Source: Companilactobacillus nodensis DSM 19682 = JCM 14932 = NBRC 107160
GTDB lineage: Bacteria; Bacillota; Bacilli; Lactobacillales; Lactobacillaceae
Length of the DNA stretch: 64,000 nt
Reading direction: 5' to 3'
Assembly: GCF_000615905.1 (NCBI RefSeq)
Contig: NZ_BAMN01000003.1
Span: 157,156 to 221,155 of the forward strand
In this document: positions 53,106 to 62,963 of the stretch, piece after piece
How positions within the stretch are numbered: the first letter of the stretch is position 1
Layout: the number at the start of each line of letters is the position of its first letter
Translations under genes and position numbers: made by a program
The notes under the pieces: generated by a model
The model's input: the letters and a program-made list of their open reading frames with translations, nothing else
Database searches by the model: none
What the model was told of the DNA's origin: nothing

Positions 53106-53140
53106 AAATTCCTGATCGAGTTAATCGACCAGGAATTTTT
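53104..53140. terminator. Convergent terminator before terC
   Basis: AAAAATTCCTG-TCGA and TCGA-CAGGAATTTTT pair, serving both convergent genes. Confidence 0.85.
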
Positions 53141-53906
53141 AGTGTATGCCTTTTTTCTTATTGTTGATTTGATGAATTATTAGCGTAACGATAATGGCAC
53201 CGATCAGTACAGCTACGAATAGCATGTTTGGCACTTCGATATCGATTGCGGGAATTGATAAGAACAGCTTGATCGAGATGAATAGGATCAAGAAGTACGC
53301 CATTCCTTGTAATTCAGGAATACGATTCATCAGTCCCATGATCAGTTCCGCAATACCACGCATGGCTAGAATACCGATCATACCACCGATTAAGACGATG
53401 ACTGGATTGCTGGAGATAGCCAGTGAGGCTAAGACAGAATCGATTGAGAAGACGATATCCATCAACTCAATTGAGATAACGACCTGCCAGAATTGTGAAA
53501 TATGAATATGCTTCTTCCAACCTTTGGGTTCAGGTTTCTTAGTTGGAACTTCGACTTTGCCCTTTTTGCGTCTATCAATGAAGAAGTACTTCAAGAATAG
53601 ATAGAATAAGTAGCCAGCACCAAGGACCTTGATCCACCAGAAGTTGATCAGGTAGACACCGATACCGATAACTAAGAATCGGAAGATGTAAGCTCCGAAT
53701 AGTCCGTAGAATAATGATTTTTCTTGTTCAACTTTGTTAGGCAAGGATTGTGTTTGGGCGGCCAGAACCACCGCATTGTCGACCGACAAGATACATTCCA
53801 TAACTACCAAGGATAGAATTATTAACCAGTCTTCGCCAGATTCAATAACTGTTGCCCAGTTATGAAGGTCGAAGAATGGACCGTACATGTTCACAAGTGC
53901 ATTCAA
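53139..53906 (-). CDS. TerC-family integral membrane protein
   Basis: A 255-residue protein with seven hydrophobic segments. The TerC signatures are ECILSVDNAVVLA near 37-49 and ELMDIVFSIDSVLASLAIS near 147-165, whose Asp/Asn residues are thought to bind metal. Relatives (Alx, YceF, MeeF/MeeY) export manganese or metallate secreted proteins. No yybP-ykoY manganese riboswitch is visible in the upstream region, which makes Mn-dependent control at the RNA level unlikely. Confidence 0.92.
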   Translation of the reverse strand: MNALVNMYGPFFDLHNWATVIESGEDWLIILSLVVMECILSVDNAVVLAAQTQSLPNKVEQEKSLFYGLFGAYIFRFLVIGIGVYLINFWWIKVLGAGYLFYLFLKYFFIDRRKKGKVEVPTKKPEPKGWKKHIHISQFWQVVISIELMDIVFSIDSVLASLAISSNPVIVLIGGMIGILAMRGIAELIMGLMNRIPELQGMAYFLILFISIKLFLSIPAIDIEVPNMLFVAVLIGAIIVTLIIHQINNKKKGIH

Positions 53907-54205
53907 TCAGAATATGCTCCCTCAAATTATTTATTTCCCAAATGATACTGGATTTTGTACTTTTTGTATATTTTTATTTACTTTTTATTCTACTAGATAT
54001 TTCAAAAAATGACTTGTTTTAAGTGATTAAATTTAACGATTTTTTTGAAAACGATTTCTAAATTAGTATTCATAAAGAGTCTGTAGTGATACCGTGATAT
54101 AATTGGTGACGTTATTTTAAAGAAAGACTTAGAGACTAAATCTAAGTCTTTTTTGATGCTACATTAAGAATAAATAAGCAACTTGATTTAAAACTGGAGG
54201 TCCAC
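53907..54205. other. AT-rich intergenic region between terC and tex
   Basis: No gene is visible. The half nearest tex contains a TATAAT (54098-54103) and an early terminator (54124-54156); the rest shows no element I can name. Confidence 0.5.
54124..54156 (+). terminator. Intrinsic terminator in the tex leader
   Basis: AAGACTTAGA and TCTAAGTCTT with six T, only about 20 bases after a possible start site and 50 bases before tex. It would end a very short transcript or attenuate tex. Confidence 0.7.
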
Positions 54206-56407
54206 ATGGTAATAAGTAAGTCAGAAGATAATTTGGTTGATTTGACTCGATCAGTTCATAAACAAATGGGTAAGTACAAAGTTCAACAGATCAAAGCAGT
54301 TCTAGAATTGTTGGATGAAGGTAATACTGTGCCGTTTATTGCTCGTTATCGCAAGGAACGCACTGGTACCTTGGATGAAGTTGCTATTCGTGACATCGAG
54401 GATGAAGCACATCGATTGACTAAGCTAAATCAACGTCGTAATGACGTCATTAATTTGATTCAAGAGCAGGGTAAGTTAACACCTACGCTAAAAAAGCAAC
54501 TTGAAGAAGCAACGGTGTTACAAAAAGTGGAAGATTTGTATCTTCCATATAAACAAAAAAAGCAGACCAAAGCAAGCATCGCTCGAGAAGCCGGATTAGA
54601 ACCATTAGCAAATTGGTTATTAAGTTTTCCAGCAGGTGGTTTAAATAATAAAGCGAGTTCTTTTATTAACGCTAGTAAAAACTTGACTGATCTAGAGGCT
54701 GTCTGGGCTGGGGTTAATGAAATCTTAGCCGAAGTATTTAGTGAAAAAGCTAGTTTCCGTGAATGGATCAGAGGATATACTTACCAAAGTGGTGAGCTGA
54801 CTAGCAAGGTAAAACGGGGTGCCAAAGAAAAAGATGAGGGACAAACTTACGAAACATATTATGATTTTCAACAATCATTGAAACAAATCCCTCCATATCG
54901 AATCTTGGCAATTAACCGTGGAGAACGTGAAAAAATATTGACTGTTGGGATTTCCGTCGATACTGATAAAATTTTGAATTTTGGATATTCTCGAATAATT
55001 GGTCGTCGTCAAGGTCCAGCTGTAGAAAAAGTGAAAGCTGCTTTTGCGGATGCGTATAAGCGATTTTTGGGACCAGCTATTGCCAGAGAAATTCGTCGTA
55101 AGTTATCTGATCAAGCAAATGAACATGCAATTAAAATTTTTGGCAATAACTTGTATCACCTTTTGATGGCATCACCATTGAAAGGCAAAGTTGTCATGGG
55201 ATTTGACCCAGCTTATCGGACAGGTTGTAAGTTAGCGATTGTCGACGCAAATGGACGATTTTTGACCAAACAAGTGATTTATCCGCACAAACCGGCAAAT
55301 AAAGAAAAACGAGCTGCGGCTAGTACAGAATTCAAGAAGTTACTTGAAGATTATCAAGTTGAAATGATTGCTATTGGGAATGGAACCGCCAGTCGAGAAT
55401 CCGAAGAGTTTGTTAGTGGAATCTTAAAAACTCTAAAGCGTCCGGTTTATTATGTGATTGTTAACGAAGCAGGTGCGTCAGTTTATTCAGCAAGTGCCAA
55501 TGCTCGTTCAGAATTTGGGGATCTTCACGTTGAAGAACGTTCAGCGATTAGTATTGGTCGTCGATTGCAAGATCCATTGGCTGAATTGATCAAGGTTGAT
55601 CCTAAAGCAATTGGTGTAGGGCAATATCAACATGATGTTCCCGAAAAAGATTTAGATGAGCAATTGGATCGAGTTGTAGAAACGGCTGTGAATCAAGTCG
55701 GAGTTAATGTTAATACAGCAAGTCCAGAGTTGTTGACTCATATTTCTGGATTGACCTCAACTACTGCAAAAAATATTGTAAAGTTTCGAAATGAAAAGGG
55801 TGCCTTCGATAATCGTGAATCTTTAAAACAAGTTCCCCGATTAGGCCCTAAGGCTTACCAACAATCAGTTGGATTTTTGAGAATTATTTCTGGGGATGAT
55901 CCGTTAGACAATACCGACATTCATCCAGAAAGTTATACGGTCACACGAAAATTATTAAAAGGAATTGGAATGTCTACTGAATCGATTGGTACGACTGAAC
56001 TTCGTCAAGAATTAGTTAAGTTAGATAAGCATGAGTGGGCTCAAAAGTTGAATATTGGAGAGGAAACTCTGACTGATATTATTGAAGGATTGAGCAAGCC
56101 AGGCCGAGATCTCCGTGACAATATGCCGGCACCATTGCTTCGACAAGATGTCTTAACTATGGCTGATCTTAAGCCGGGGATGGAACTTCAAGGTACGGTT
56201 AGAAATGTGATCGACTTTGGCGTATTTGTTGATATTGGTGTTAAACAAGACGGATTAGTCCATATTTCACAGTTGGCTGATCGATATGTTAGTGATCCAA
56301 GTACGGTAGTAACAATTGGCGACATTGTGACCGTTTGGGTGCTGGATGTCGATGAGGCTCGTAATCGAATTCAATTGACGATGCGTGGAAGTAAGGTTAA
56401 TAACTGA
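54206..56407 (+). CDS. tex: Tex-family RNA-binding transcription accessory protein
   Basis: A 733-residue protein of full family length: N-terminal Tex domain (FIARYRKERTGTLDE near 39-53), an RNase H-like YqgF domain (VMGFDPAYRTGCKLAIVD near 330-347), a helix-hairpin-helix region (VNTASPELLTHISGL; PRLGPKAYQQSVGFLRI) and a C-terminal S1 domain (GMELQGTVRNVIDFGVFVDIGV, about 655-725). Tex binds nucleic acids and influences transcription, ribosomes or stress responses in various bacteria. ggaggt precedes the start. Confidence 0.96.
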   Translation: MVISKSEDNLVDLTRSVHKQMGKYKVQQIKAVLELLDEGNTVPFIARYRKERTGTLDEVAIRDIEDEAHRLTKLNQRRNDVINLIQEQGKLTPTLKKQLEEATVLQKVEDLYLPYKQKKQTKASIAREAGLEPLANWLLSFPAGGLNNKASSFINASKNLTDLEAVWAGVNEILAEVFSEKASFREWIRGYTYQSGELTSKVKRGAKEKDEGQTYETYYDFQQSLKQIPPYRILAINRGEREKILTVGISVDTDKILNFGYSRIIGRRQGPAVEKVKAAFADAYKRFLGPAIAREIRRKLSDQANEHAIKIFGNNLYHLLMASPLKGKVVMGFDPAYRTGCKLAIVDANGRFLTKQVIYPHKPANKEKRAAASTEFKKLLEDYQVEMIAIGNGTASRESEEFVSGILKTLKRPVYYVIVNEAGASVYSASANARSEFGDLHVEERSAISIGRRLQDPLAELIKVDPKAIGVGQYQHDVPEKDLDEQLDRVVETAVNQVGVNVNTASPELLTHISGLTSTTAKNIVKFRNEKGAFDNRESLKQVPRLGPKAYQQSVGFLRIISGDDPLDNTDIHPESYTVTRKLLKGIGMSTESIGTTELRQELVKLDKHEWAQKLNIGEETLTDIIEGLSKPGRDLRDNMPAPLLRQDVLTMADLKPGMELQGTVRNVIDFGVFVDIGVKQDGLVHISQLADRYVSDPSTVVTIGDIVTVWVLDVDEARNRIQLTMRGSKVNN

Positions 56408-56440
56408 ATTTAGTCATGAAAAAGAATTCAAAACACTTTT

Positions 56441-56458
56441 TTTGAAAAGGTTTTCAAA
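56441..56458. promoter_or_regulatory. Palindrome TTTGAAAAGGTTTTCAAA upstream of a small membrane protein gene
   Basis: Eight-base arms around GG, without a proper T-run on the plus strand. It is followed by a TATACT hexamer near 56473-56478, so an operator at the promoter is more likely than a terminator. Confidence 0.4.
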
Positions 56459-56514
56459 AAAATGGAAGAGAGTTATACTAATCTTGGAATTTAAAACTAA
56501 GGAAGTTACATCTG

Positions 56515-56712
56515 ATGTTTTATTCGTATATAAAATTAGGTCCTAGAGATGGAGTCATGTTGATTTCAGTTCTTATTATGTTAGTTTTAACACTAGTTTT
56601 TAAATGGTCGGTATGGGAATTTGTGTCCTCCATTGTTGCAGTCATAATTGCGTTCTCAGCAGGACACATGAGATCAAATGAGAAGAACGTGCTTGCTTTC
56701 TTAAAGAAATAG
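56515..56712 (+). CDS. Small membrane protein of unknown function
   Basis: A 65-residue protein with two hydrophobic segments (about 14-30 and 34-48) and a basic C-terminal tail (HMRSNEKNVLAFLKK). aaggaag lies 8 bases before the ATG. No family recognised. Confidence 0.6.
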   Translation: MFYSYIKLGPRDGVMLISVLIMLVLTLVFKWSVWEFVSSIVAVIIAFSAGHMRSNEKNVLAFLKK

Positions 56713-56756
56713 TTTGAATTGGGGCAGGATACTTTGGATTCTTGTAGATTTCAGAC

Positions 56757-56811
56757 AAAAATAGAGTCAGCATCAACTTGAATAATCAAATTGATGCTGA
56801 CTCTATTTTTT
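56757..56811. terminator. Bidirectional terminator before mntH
   Basis: AATAGAGTCAGCATCAA and TTGATGCTGACTCTATT pair over 17 bases, with T-runs both ways. Confidence 0.9.
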
Positions 56812-56826
56812 ATAATTAATTTAGAT

Positions 56827-58191
56827 TTAAACAGCTGGTACGAATGTAGTATAGATCAACCAGATATTTAGGATAGTTAGGATTACGGCAATGCCGTAAC
56901 CAATGTACTTAATGTAGTTCTTATTGGCGAATTCACCCATCAGCTCCTTACTACTTGAGAAGGCGATCAATGGGAAAATTGAGAATGGTAATGCGACACT
57001 CAAGAATACTTGTGAGAATGTCAGTAGTGATTCGATCTTAGCCTCATTACCGTGATAAATAACGGCGAAGGCAATAACTGGAAGAATTGATAGCAAACGT
57101 GTGATAACACGTCTAACCCAAAGTTTCATCTTCATGTGGACGAAACCTTCCATAACGATCTGACCAGATAGTGTACCAGTGATAGTTGAGTTTTGTCCGG
57201 ATGCCAATAGGGCAACTGCGAATAAAATACTCAAGACAGGACTAGCTACAGCTCCGGCAATCTTTGGATCTTGTAAAGCGTTGAATAGGTCAACGAAGCG
57301 ACCTAGATCACTCTTTGTACCATAGAATAATGCAGCACCAAGAAGTAATAGTAATGTATTGACTACGAACGCCAGTGTTAATTGGATATTTGAATCCCAA
57401 GTTGAGAAACGCACAGCTTGTTTAACACTCTTTGAATCTTCACGGTCATATTTTCTAGCCTGCGAAATACTCGAATGCAGATATAGGTTATGCGGCATAA
57501 CAGTCGCACCAACGATACCTAACGAAATATAAAGCATACTTTGGTTTTGTAGAATAACTGGATCAGGAACGAATCCAATTACCATTTGACCCATATTAGG
57601 TTGAGCCAAGATAACTTCGTACATGAAGACAGCTAAGATAACTAAGATCAATGCAGCCACAATGGCTTCGATCTTTCTAAATCCAAGTTTCATCAGGATC
57701 AATAACAACAGAACGTCGAAGGCGGTTATTAGAACACCCCAGAGTATCGGTATATTGAAGAGAAGTTTTAAGGCGATGGCGGAACCAATGATCTCCGCAA
57801 TATCTGTCGCCATGATAGCTAACTCAGTAACTATCCAGAGCATAAAGCCGACTTTCTTAGTCGTTCTATCTCTTGTTAATTGTGCCAAATCCCGACCAGT
57901 TACAATCCCTAGTTTAGCGGCCATATATTGTAATAACATGGCAATTAAACTAGATATCAAAATGACGGTCAAAAGTTTGTATTTGAACTGAGCACCACCA
58001 GCAATGGAAGTAACCCAGTTACCAGGATCCATATATCCAACGGCAACCAGTGCTCCAGGACCACTATAAGCTAGTAGAGTCTTGAAGAATCCAGCATCCT
58101 TTGGAATTTCAACGGTATCATTAATTTCTTCTAGAGAAGGACCGTTTGCATAATGGATCAGGCTATCGTGTTTTTGTTCATTTTCACTCAA
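56827..58191 (-). CDS. mntH: Nramp-family divalent metal importer MntH
   Basis: A proton-coupled Mn2+/Fe2+ importer of 454 residues with 11-12 hydrophobic segments. It carries the metal-binding [11 protein letters not shown] near 52-62 in TM1 and [12 protein letters not shown] near 126-137, plus the second metal-site segment [14 protein letters not shown] near 229-242. Lactobacilli need much Mn2+, and several carry more than one mntH. In the upstream gap TTTAGGCTAACTTAA (58267-58281) resembles MntR-type boxes. Confidence 0.95.
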   Translation of the reverse strand: MSENEQKHDSLIHYANGPSLEEINDTVEIPKDAGFFKTLLAYSGPGALVAVGYMDPGNWVTSIAGGAQFKYKLLTVILISSLIAMLLQYMAAKLGIVTGRDLAQLTRDRTTKKVGFMLWIVTELAIMATDIAEIIGSAIALKLLFNIPILWGVLITAFDVLLLLILMKLGFRKIEAIVAALILVILAVFMYEVILAQPNMGQMVIGFVPDPVILQNQSMLYISLGIVGATVMPHNLYLHSSISQARKYDREDSKSVKQAVRFSTWDSNIQLTLAFVVNTLLLLLGAALFYGTKSDLGRFVDLFNALQDPKIAGAVASPVLSILFAVALLASGQNSTITGTLSGQIVMEGFVHMKMKLWVRRVITRLLSILPVIAFAVIYHGNEAKIESLLTFSQVFLSVALPFSIFPLIAFSSSKELMGEFANKNYIKYIGYGIAVILTILNIWLIYTTFVPAV

Positions 58192-58266
58192 GCTTGTATC
58201 CCCCTTTTTAATCTCTCAACATAATATCATGTTAGGCAACACTTTTAAACCCCAATAAAAAATAAA

Positions 58267-58281
58267 TTTAGGCTAACTTAA
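58267..58281. promoter_or_regulatory. Possible MntR-type operator upstream of mntH
   Basis: TTTAGGCTAACTTAA is an imperfect inverted repeat similar to recalled manganese-regulator boxes (TTAGG...CCTAA type). Only one half is well conserved. The divergent gene at 58379 would share this region. Confidence 0.35.
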
Positions 58282-58378
58282 CTTGTACTTATTTATGTAA
58301 TACTTGATATAAATCAAAGTAAAAATTTGTAAAAACAGTTACACTAACCTACAATTATTTAAAAAGGAATGAGGCCAT

Positions 58379-58846
58379 ATGGACTTAATAATAATCATAG
58401 TAGACGTAGTATTTTTAGCCGGAGCTGTCTTTAACATCTACTGGCAATCACAAATCGAGATCCGTTCGGTTTACAAGATATCATCATTGGTCTTCGCAGC
58501 ATTCATGGGTGGCTGGCTATTGGTTTCAGCCTCCAGCGACTTGCCATATATCATTATGGTGGCTGCCTTTGTGACACTAACCATTATGAATGGTGTCGGT
58601 GGTATTGGTGAGAAAAAGGTCGTAATGAATGGGTTCTATTCGGGCGTCTTAGATTACTCCCAAATCGTTCATGTAACGCTGATTCCCATTGAGATTCCGC
58701 AGCGAAAACCAAAGGTCGCCGTGATCTTTAATACAAAACGTACACAACAAATACAAATGAGTTTTAATACTTCATACAAGACGGTTCAAGATTACTTGAG
58801 CAATAAGTTATCTTCTGGTGTTCAAGTAGAAGTTGGACAAATATAA
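58379..58846 (+). CDS. Small membrane-anchored protein of unknown function
   Basis: A 155-residue protein with three N-terminal hydrophobic segments (about 3-21, 32-50, 54-72) and a soluble domain from about 78 (KKVVMNGFYSGVLDYSQI...). That domain resembles bacterial PH-like or DUF5673-type domains only in general shape. Divergent from mntH; the start overlaps its ribosome binding region (ggaatgaggccat). The function is unknown. Confidence 0.65.
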   Translation: MDLIIIIVDVVFLAGAVFNIYWQSQIEIRSVYKISSLVFAAFMGGWLLVSASSDLPYIIMVAAFVTLTIMNGVGGIGEKKVVMNGFYSGVLDYSQIVHVTLIPIEIPQRKPKVAVIFNTKRTQQIQMSFNTSYKTVQDYLSNKLSSGVQVEVGQI

Positions 58847-58856
58847 TAGGTAAGAC

Positions 58857-58894
58857 AAAAAAGAGCCTGGATTTTAAAATCCAGGTTCTTTTTT
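58857..58894. terminator. Convergent terminator
   Basis: AAAAAAGAGCCTGGATTT and AAATCCAGGTTCTTTTTT pair with one wobble. Confidence 0.85.
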
Positions 58895-60515
58895 AGTTAG
58901 CGCTCTTTAAATCACGAATATGATAACCGATATATCCGATGATTATTAAGGTCAATGCGATGCCTAGTTGCCACCACATTGTGCCCATATCGAGTTTTCT
59001 TACAGGAACGTTTGGAATGTATCCAAATGGTGTTATTTTAGCGACCCACTTGGGTAGGTCGATCAATTTACCGAAGTAACCGACAAAGAGTGCAAATCCG
59101 GTATATAGGTAGCCAAAGACTGCAAACTTGGGTAACCAGCCGACGATACATGCTGATAGAGCTAAAATAATCAGCACTGGAGAGATATAAGCATAGAATC
59201 CATGTAGGAAGACCGACATGGCGACAGGATGCTTCATAACGGAAGCTCCGCCCAATTGCAGTCCTAACATACCGGCAAATAGTGCGATTAAGCTAGTTAG
59301 GATTCCTAATACTAGAACACTAGTGAATAAGTAATCACGACTGACAGGTTTGGAGTGGATCAATTCTAGGTATCCTTTACTCTCACCGGACTTCAAGTAG
59401 TTGATGATTTGAATACCAGGGAATAGAGCTAAGACACCGAAGACAATCATTAAGATGGCAACGAAATGTTTGATGATCAATATATTAGCTTTGTGAACGG
59501 CGGTTGCGCCAATTAACTTTTCCATGGCAGGATTAGTTTTCAAAATATCGCCGATGGTATTGAAGATTGATCCGTAAGTGAAACCAAGAATCAACAGTCC
59601 AATAACCCAGACAATGATAGTTGTACGATGTAATCTCCAGAAAAGACTAAGTGGACCACGTAAGAAGGCTGATGCCTTGGCACGTCCGGGTCGAGTGGCA
59701 ATTATTCCAGAGCCAATGTCACGATGGTCATTGATCCATAACGCCGCTATGCTGAGAATCAATGATAGACCTAACATTAAGACGACCGGTAGCCAATTAT
59801 TTTCTTGATAAGTTGAGAATTTTTCTACCCAACCAAAAGGGATAAACCAAGTGGCCTTAGGGTTAGAAACATCAGTCGACATTCTAGCAATGTACATGAT
59901 CCCGAAGACGATATACGAAAGAATCGTTGCGGAACGTGAGTTATCTACTAATTGTGATAAGAAAGCTGCAATAGTTGCGAACATGAAGCCAGCAGCGCCT
60001 AATCCCAAGCCCAATAAGAAGTTGCCGTTAGTATCAGTTCCGGTTAGGTTAGCGAATTGTAGACCCAAAGCGTAGAAGAAGCCGATCAATAGATTGATAA
60101 TGAATAATTCAATCAATGATGATGATAGATTTGATAGCTTACCAACAGAGTGTGACTGGATTATTTCTAGTAGGCCGGAATCTTCTTCACCACGGGTATT
60201 CTTGATGATGATCGAGAAGTTCATGATGGCTGCCATCATGGCCATGAAGACCGTCATTTCACCGGCAAAGACGTCAGCGGTGGAGTAAGGTGCACTGCCA
60301 GAAAGTTTACCGAAGAGTGAGACCATTGATGGTGATTTCAGAGTTTTGACGATTTCGTCAATTGAAGCTTGAGTATCATAAATCGTCGTGAACTTTGCGG
60401 CAACAGCAGCGAATAAAACAATTAATGTGACTGACCAGAGAGCTAGTTTCAACCAATCACGCTTTAAACTGAAGCGAGTCAAAAACCAAGTTTGATGAAA
60501 ATTACGATTTTCCAT
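58893..60515 (-). CDS. ABC exporter permease (ABC-2 type, two fused halves)
   Basis: A 540-residue membrane protein with about 12 hydrophobic segments in two related halves (about 1-265 and 285-540). It resembles permeases of tetronasin/daunorubicin-type exporters found in Gram-positive bacteria. It lies 5 bases downstream of its ATPase gene, forming a two-gene exporter controlled by the divergent TetR. Likely roles are drug, peptide or lipid export. Confidence 0.9.
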   Translation of the reverse strand: MENRNFHQTWFLTRFSLKRDWLKLALWSVTLIVLFAAVAAKFTTIYDTQASIDEIVKTLKSPSMVSLFGKLSGSAPYSTADVFAGEMTVFMAMMAAIMNFSIIIKNTRGEEDSGLLEIIQSHSVGKLSNLSSSLIELFIINLLIGFFYALGLQFANLTGTDTNGNFLLGLGLGAAGFMFATIAAFLSQLVDNSRSATILSYIVFGIMYIARMSTDVSNPKATWFIPFGWVEKFSTYQENNWLPVVLMLGLSLILSIAALWINDHRDIGSGIIATRPGRAKASAFLRGPLSLFWRLHRTTIIVWVIGLLILGFTYGSIFNTIGDILKTNPAMEKLIGATAVHKANILIIKHFVAILMIVFGVLALFPGIQIINYLKSGESKGYLELIHSKPVSRDYLFTSVLVLGILTSLIALFAGMLGLQLGGASVMKHPVAMSVFLHGFYAYISPVLIILALSACIVGWLPKFAVFGYLYTGFALFVGYFGKLIDLPKWVAKITPFGYIPNVPVRKLDMGTMWWQLGIALTLIIIGYIGYHIRDLKSAN

Positions 60516-60520
60516 AATTG

Positions 60521-61432
60521 CTATCTCCCTTCGTTTGAGCTGTAGTATCTCATGAATAAGTCTTCCAAGGTTGGAGGAGTTGACTGAAGTGAAACGATTT
60601 GTTTAGAGGCTAAGTACCCCATAACGTAGCTCATTTGATCTGAATCAACTGAGAATGTCGTTAGTCCGTTGGTCCCGACTGTGACGTTGTGTACCCCTTG
60701 GAGTGTCTGCAATTCCGTTGTTGGTTGCATGGTCTGAAACTCGATAACGGTTCTAGTTAAGTGGCGCATATCAGATAGTGAACCAGTTTCGACGATCTCA
60801 CCGCTACGGATAATTCCGATCCGGTCACACATTTTTTCAACTTCAGATAGAATGTGACTTGATAATAGGACAGCTTTGCCTTCTTTTTTTAGTTCCATAA
60901 CTGATTGTTGGAAGATTTCTTCATTCAATGGATCAAGTCCGGAAGTTGGTTCGTCAAAAATATAAAAGTCGGCGTCGGTTGAAAAAGCTGCGATCAAAGC
61001 AACCTTTTGACGGTTACCCTTGGAATAAGTACGTGCCTTCTTAGTTGGATCGAGTTGGAATCGTTTGATCATCATATCGGTCTTACGATTGTGTTTGGTA
61101 TTGCCGAGTTTTAAGAATAGGTCGATGATTTCACCACCGGTTAAATTGGGCCAGAGGTAGACGTCACCAGGTACATAGGCGAGGCGTTTGTGGATCGAAA
61201 CAGAGTCCTTATACACATCTTTACCAAAGAGTGTCGCAGTTCCGCCACTAGCACGTAGAATTCCTAGCAGTGTACGAATAGTAGTCGACTTACCGGCCCC
61301 ATTAGGTCCGATGAATCCAAAAACTTCCCCAGGGTAAACATCGAAAGTAACATTCTTGAGCGCTTGAAACTTGCCAAAATTCTTTTGTAGATGATCGATA
61401 TGTAGAATTGCATTATTATTTTGATTCATCAT
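60521..61432 (-). CDS. ABC exporter ATPase
   Basis: A 303-residue ATP-binding protein: Walker A GPNGAGKST near 40-48, the signature region YSKGNRQK near 135-142 (less usual than LSGGQ), Walker B FYIFDEPTSGLDP near 157-169, and a C-terminal dimer domain with DLFMRYY near the end. First gene of the exporter operon. Confidence 0.93.
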   Translation of the reverse strand: MMNQNNNAILHIDHLQKNFGKFQALKNVTFDVYPGEVFGFIGPNGAGKSTTIRTLLGILRASGGTATLFGKDVYKDSVSIHKRLAYVPGDVYLWPNLTGGEIIDLFLKLGNTKHNRKTDMMIKRFQLDPTKKARTYSKGNRQKVALIAAFSTDADFYIFDEPTSGLDPLNEEIFQQSVMELKKEGKAVLLSSHILSEVEKMCDRIGIIRSGEIVETGSLSDMRHLTRTVIEFQTMQPTTELQTLQGVHNVTVGTNGLTTFSVDSDQMSYVMGYLASKQIVSLQSTPPTLEDLFMRYYSSNEGR

Positions 61433-61511
61433 ATTATCCCCTTTGTATGAATCCCAGTTTTGTGAGCAACAAACTTGAATTCTTTCTAAGAAAATGAAAT
61501 ATTTTTCTTGA

Positions 61512-61588
61512 ATAGTTCATTTATCAAAGAGTATATTAGTTGCGAAGACAGGTAGTGTCAACCTTAAAATATCGGCAATATGAACTAT
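61512..61588. promoter_or_regulatory. Inverted repeat between the ABC exporter and its TetR regulator
   Basis: ATAGTTCAT (61512-61520) and ATGAACTAT (61580-61588) are perfect inverted copies 59 bases apart in the divergent promoter region, a plausible paired TetR operator. Confidence 0.4.
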
Positions 61589-61667
61589 CTGAGGGTTTAA
61601 AAATAACTATATTGATATACCGCTACAAAAAGTGAAATATCGTGTAAAAATATTTTTGGAGGGGACT

Positions 61668-62270
61668 ATGGCAACCAATCAAAAGCGTAAAGAACAGAAG
61701 AAAACAGATATCCTAAATGCGGCGACAAAAGCCTTTGTTACAGGAGGATACAAAAATACCTCCGTCGCAGATATCGCGAAGGAGGCACATTCGTCACAAG
61801 TGACATTGTATAAGTATTTTCCTAGTAAAATTGAACTGGCACGTGAGGTTACGATCAAGATGATCATCGATGGCTATGCCGGTTATGACCAGAAGCTCAA
61901 TCAACCTAATATGAATTTCAAACAAAAGATTGAGAATATTTTGGATTTTGGTAGTACCGAAGTTAATACCGTCAATCAAGATTTCATGAACTTCATGATC
62001 GATGAGTTCCAGGCAGCCAATGGTGATGATCGAGTAATGAGAATCTACAACGAAGGTAAGGATGGTTTCTGGAGTAAGATTCTCAAGCAAGGTCGGGCCG
62101 AAGGGATGATCAGTGATGATATTCAGGATGGAGTTGTGATGATGTATGTTGATATGATCATCTCATACTTTACTAATCCGGCGACTGCCCAGAAGACTAA
62201 GAATATTGTTACTCAGAAGTATTCCAATGGATTAGCGCGCGTATTTTTTTATGGAATTATGGGCAAGTGA
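61668..62270 (+). CDS. TetR-family repressor of the ABC exporter
   Basis: A 200-residue regulator whose HTH domain (about 10-55: TDILNAATKAFVTGGYKNTSVADIAKEAHSSQVTLYKYF) is typical of TetR. I chose ATG 61668 behind ggagggg; a longer frame from 61632 lacks a site. It is divergent from the ABC operon. Its 3' end overlaps the convergent glycosylase gene by 39 bases, which is unusual but supported by both reading frames. Confidence 0.92.
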   Translation: MATNQKRKEQKKTDILNAATKAFVTGGYKNTSVADIAKEAHSSQVTLYKYFPSKIELAREVTIKMIIDGYAGYDQKLNQPNMNFKQKIENILDFGSTEVNTVNQDFMNFMIDEFQAANGDDRVMRIYNEGKDGFWSKILKQGRAEGMISDDIQDGVVMMYVDMIISYFTNPATAQKTKNIVTQKYSNGLARVFFYGIMGK

Positions 62271-62891
62271 CTGTGGTAATTTTAATTGGTAACCATCGAA
62301 GAAGTCACTCTTTAGTTTGCCGAATTCATCTATCAATGCATGAAGTTCACTAGCTTCGTCGGGTGTGAAATCAAAATCAGCCTCGACGGAGTTTTTTAAT
62401 TGCATGTAAGTTGGTTTATCGGTAAAAGCGTGTAAGTTCATGAATAGACGCATACAATAATTATCCGCAACAAAAGTTGAACGGTGAAAATAATATAGTA
62501 GTAGAACATCGGCGGTTTCATTACCGATACCTTTGAGATTCAGTAATCTTTTGCGAAGTATCGGTGTAGAGAACCGTTCCCAATCATCGAAGTCGTCACG
62601 ATAAGCAGTTAGTAGGGAACGAACATAGATGGATTTGTTCTTATAGAATCCACTTGGTTGGATCAAGTCACGTAATTCATCTAATGGCAGAGCCAGCAAT
62701 TTGTCGAGGTCGAAGCCAGTAGCTTGCTGTAAGTTTTCCAATGAGCGGTCAACGTTTTTCCAATTAGTATTTTGGATCAAGACCATACCGACCAGCATTT
62801 CTTCAGTGCTGTGAGTAGGCCACCAATTCTGACGACCGAGTTGTTTGTTTAACAGTTCAAATAATTCTCTGATAGTTATTTCTTTGTACAA
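62232..62891 (-). CDS. HhH-GPD DNA glycosylase (endonuclease III / MagIII-like)
   Basis: A 219-residue base-excision repair protein with VGMVLIQNTNWKNVDRSLENL near 34-54 and the helix-hairpin-helix LLNLKGIGNETADVLLLY near 116-133. The catalytic Asp is in FVADNY (D139). The cysteine cluster of endonuclease III is missing, as in MagIII-type 3-methyladenine glycosylases, so alkylated purines are likelier substrates than oxidised pyrimidines. It ends inside the convergent TetR gene. Confidence 0.88.
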   Translation of the reverse strand: MYKEITIRELFELLNKQLGRQNWWPTHSTEEMLVGMVLIQNTNWKNVDRSLENLQQATGFDLDKLLALPLDELRDLIQPSGFYKNKSIYVRSLLTAYRDDFDDWERFSTPILRKRLLNLKGIGNETADVLLLYYFHRSTFVADNYCMRLFMNLHAFTDKPTYMQLKNSVEADFDFTPDEASELHALIDEFGKLKSDFFDGYQLKLPQSLAHNSIKKYAR

Positions 62892-62947
62892 GATGTTTCC
62901 CCCTTGGGATATCCATTATCTAACAAAACGGCAAAAATGTCCCAAAT

Positions 62948-62963
62948 TGTTTCACGGGAAACG
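62948..62963. other. parS-like sequence TGTTTCACGGGAAACG
   Basis: Matches the ParB site consensus TGTTNCACGTGAAACA at 14 of 16 positions; the mismatches weaken its symmetry. It lies directly before the stop of the XRE gene and abuts a CGTTATAACG copy (62962-62971). Confidence 0.3.

Noticed and set aside
53907..54205. Possible yybP-ykoY manganese riboswitch upstream of terC
   Set aside because: I could not find the conserved loop sequences of that family on the minus strand; the region is simply AT-rich.
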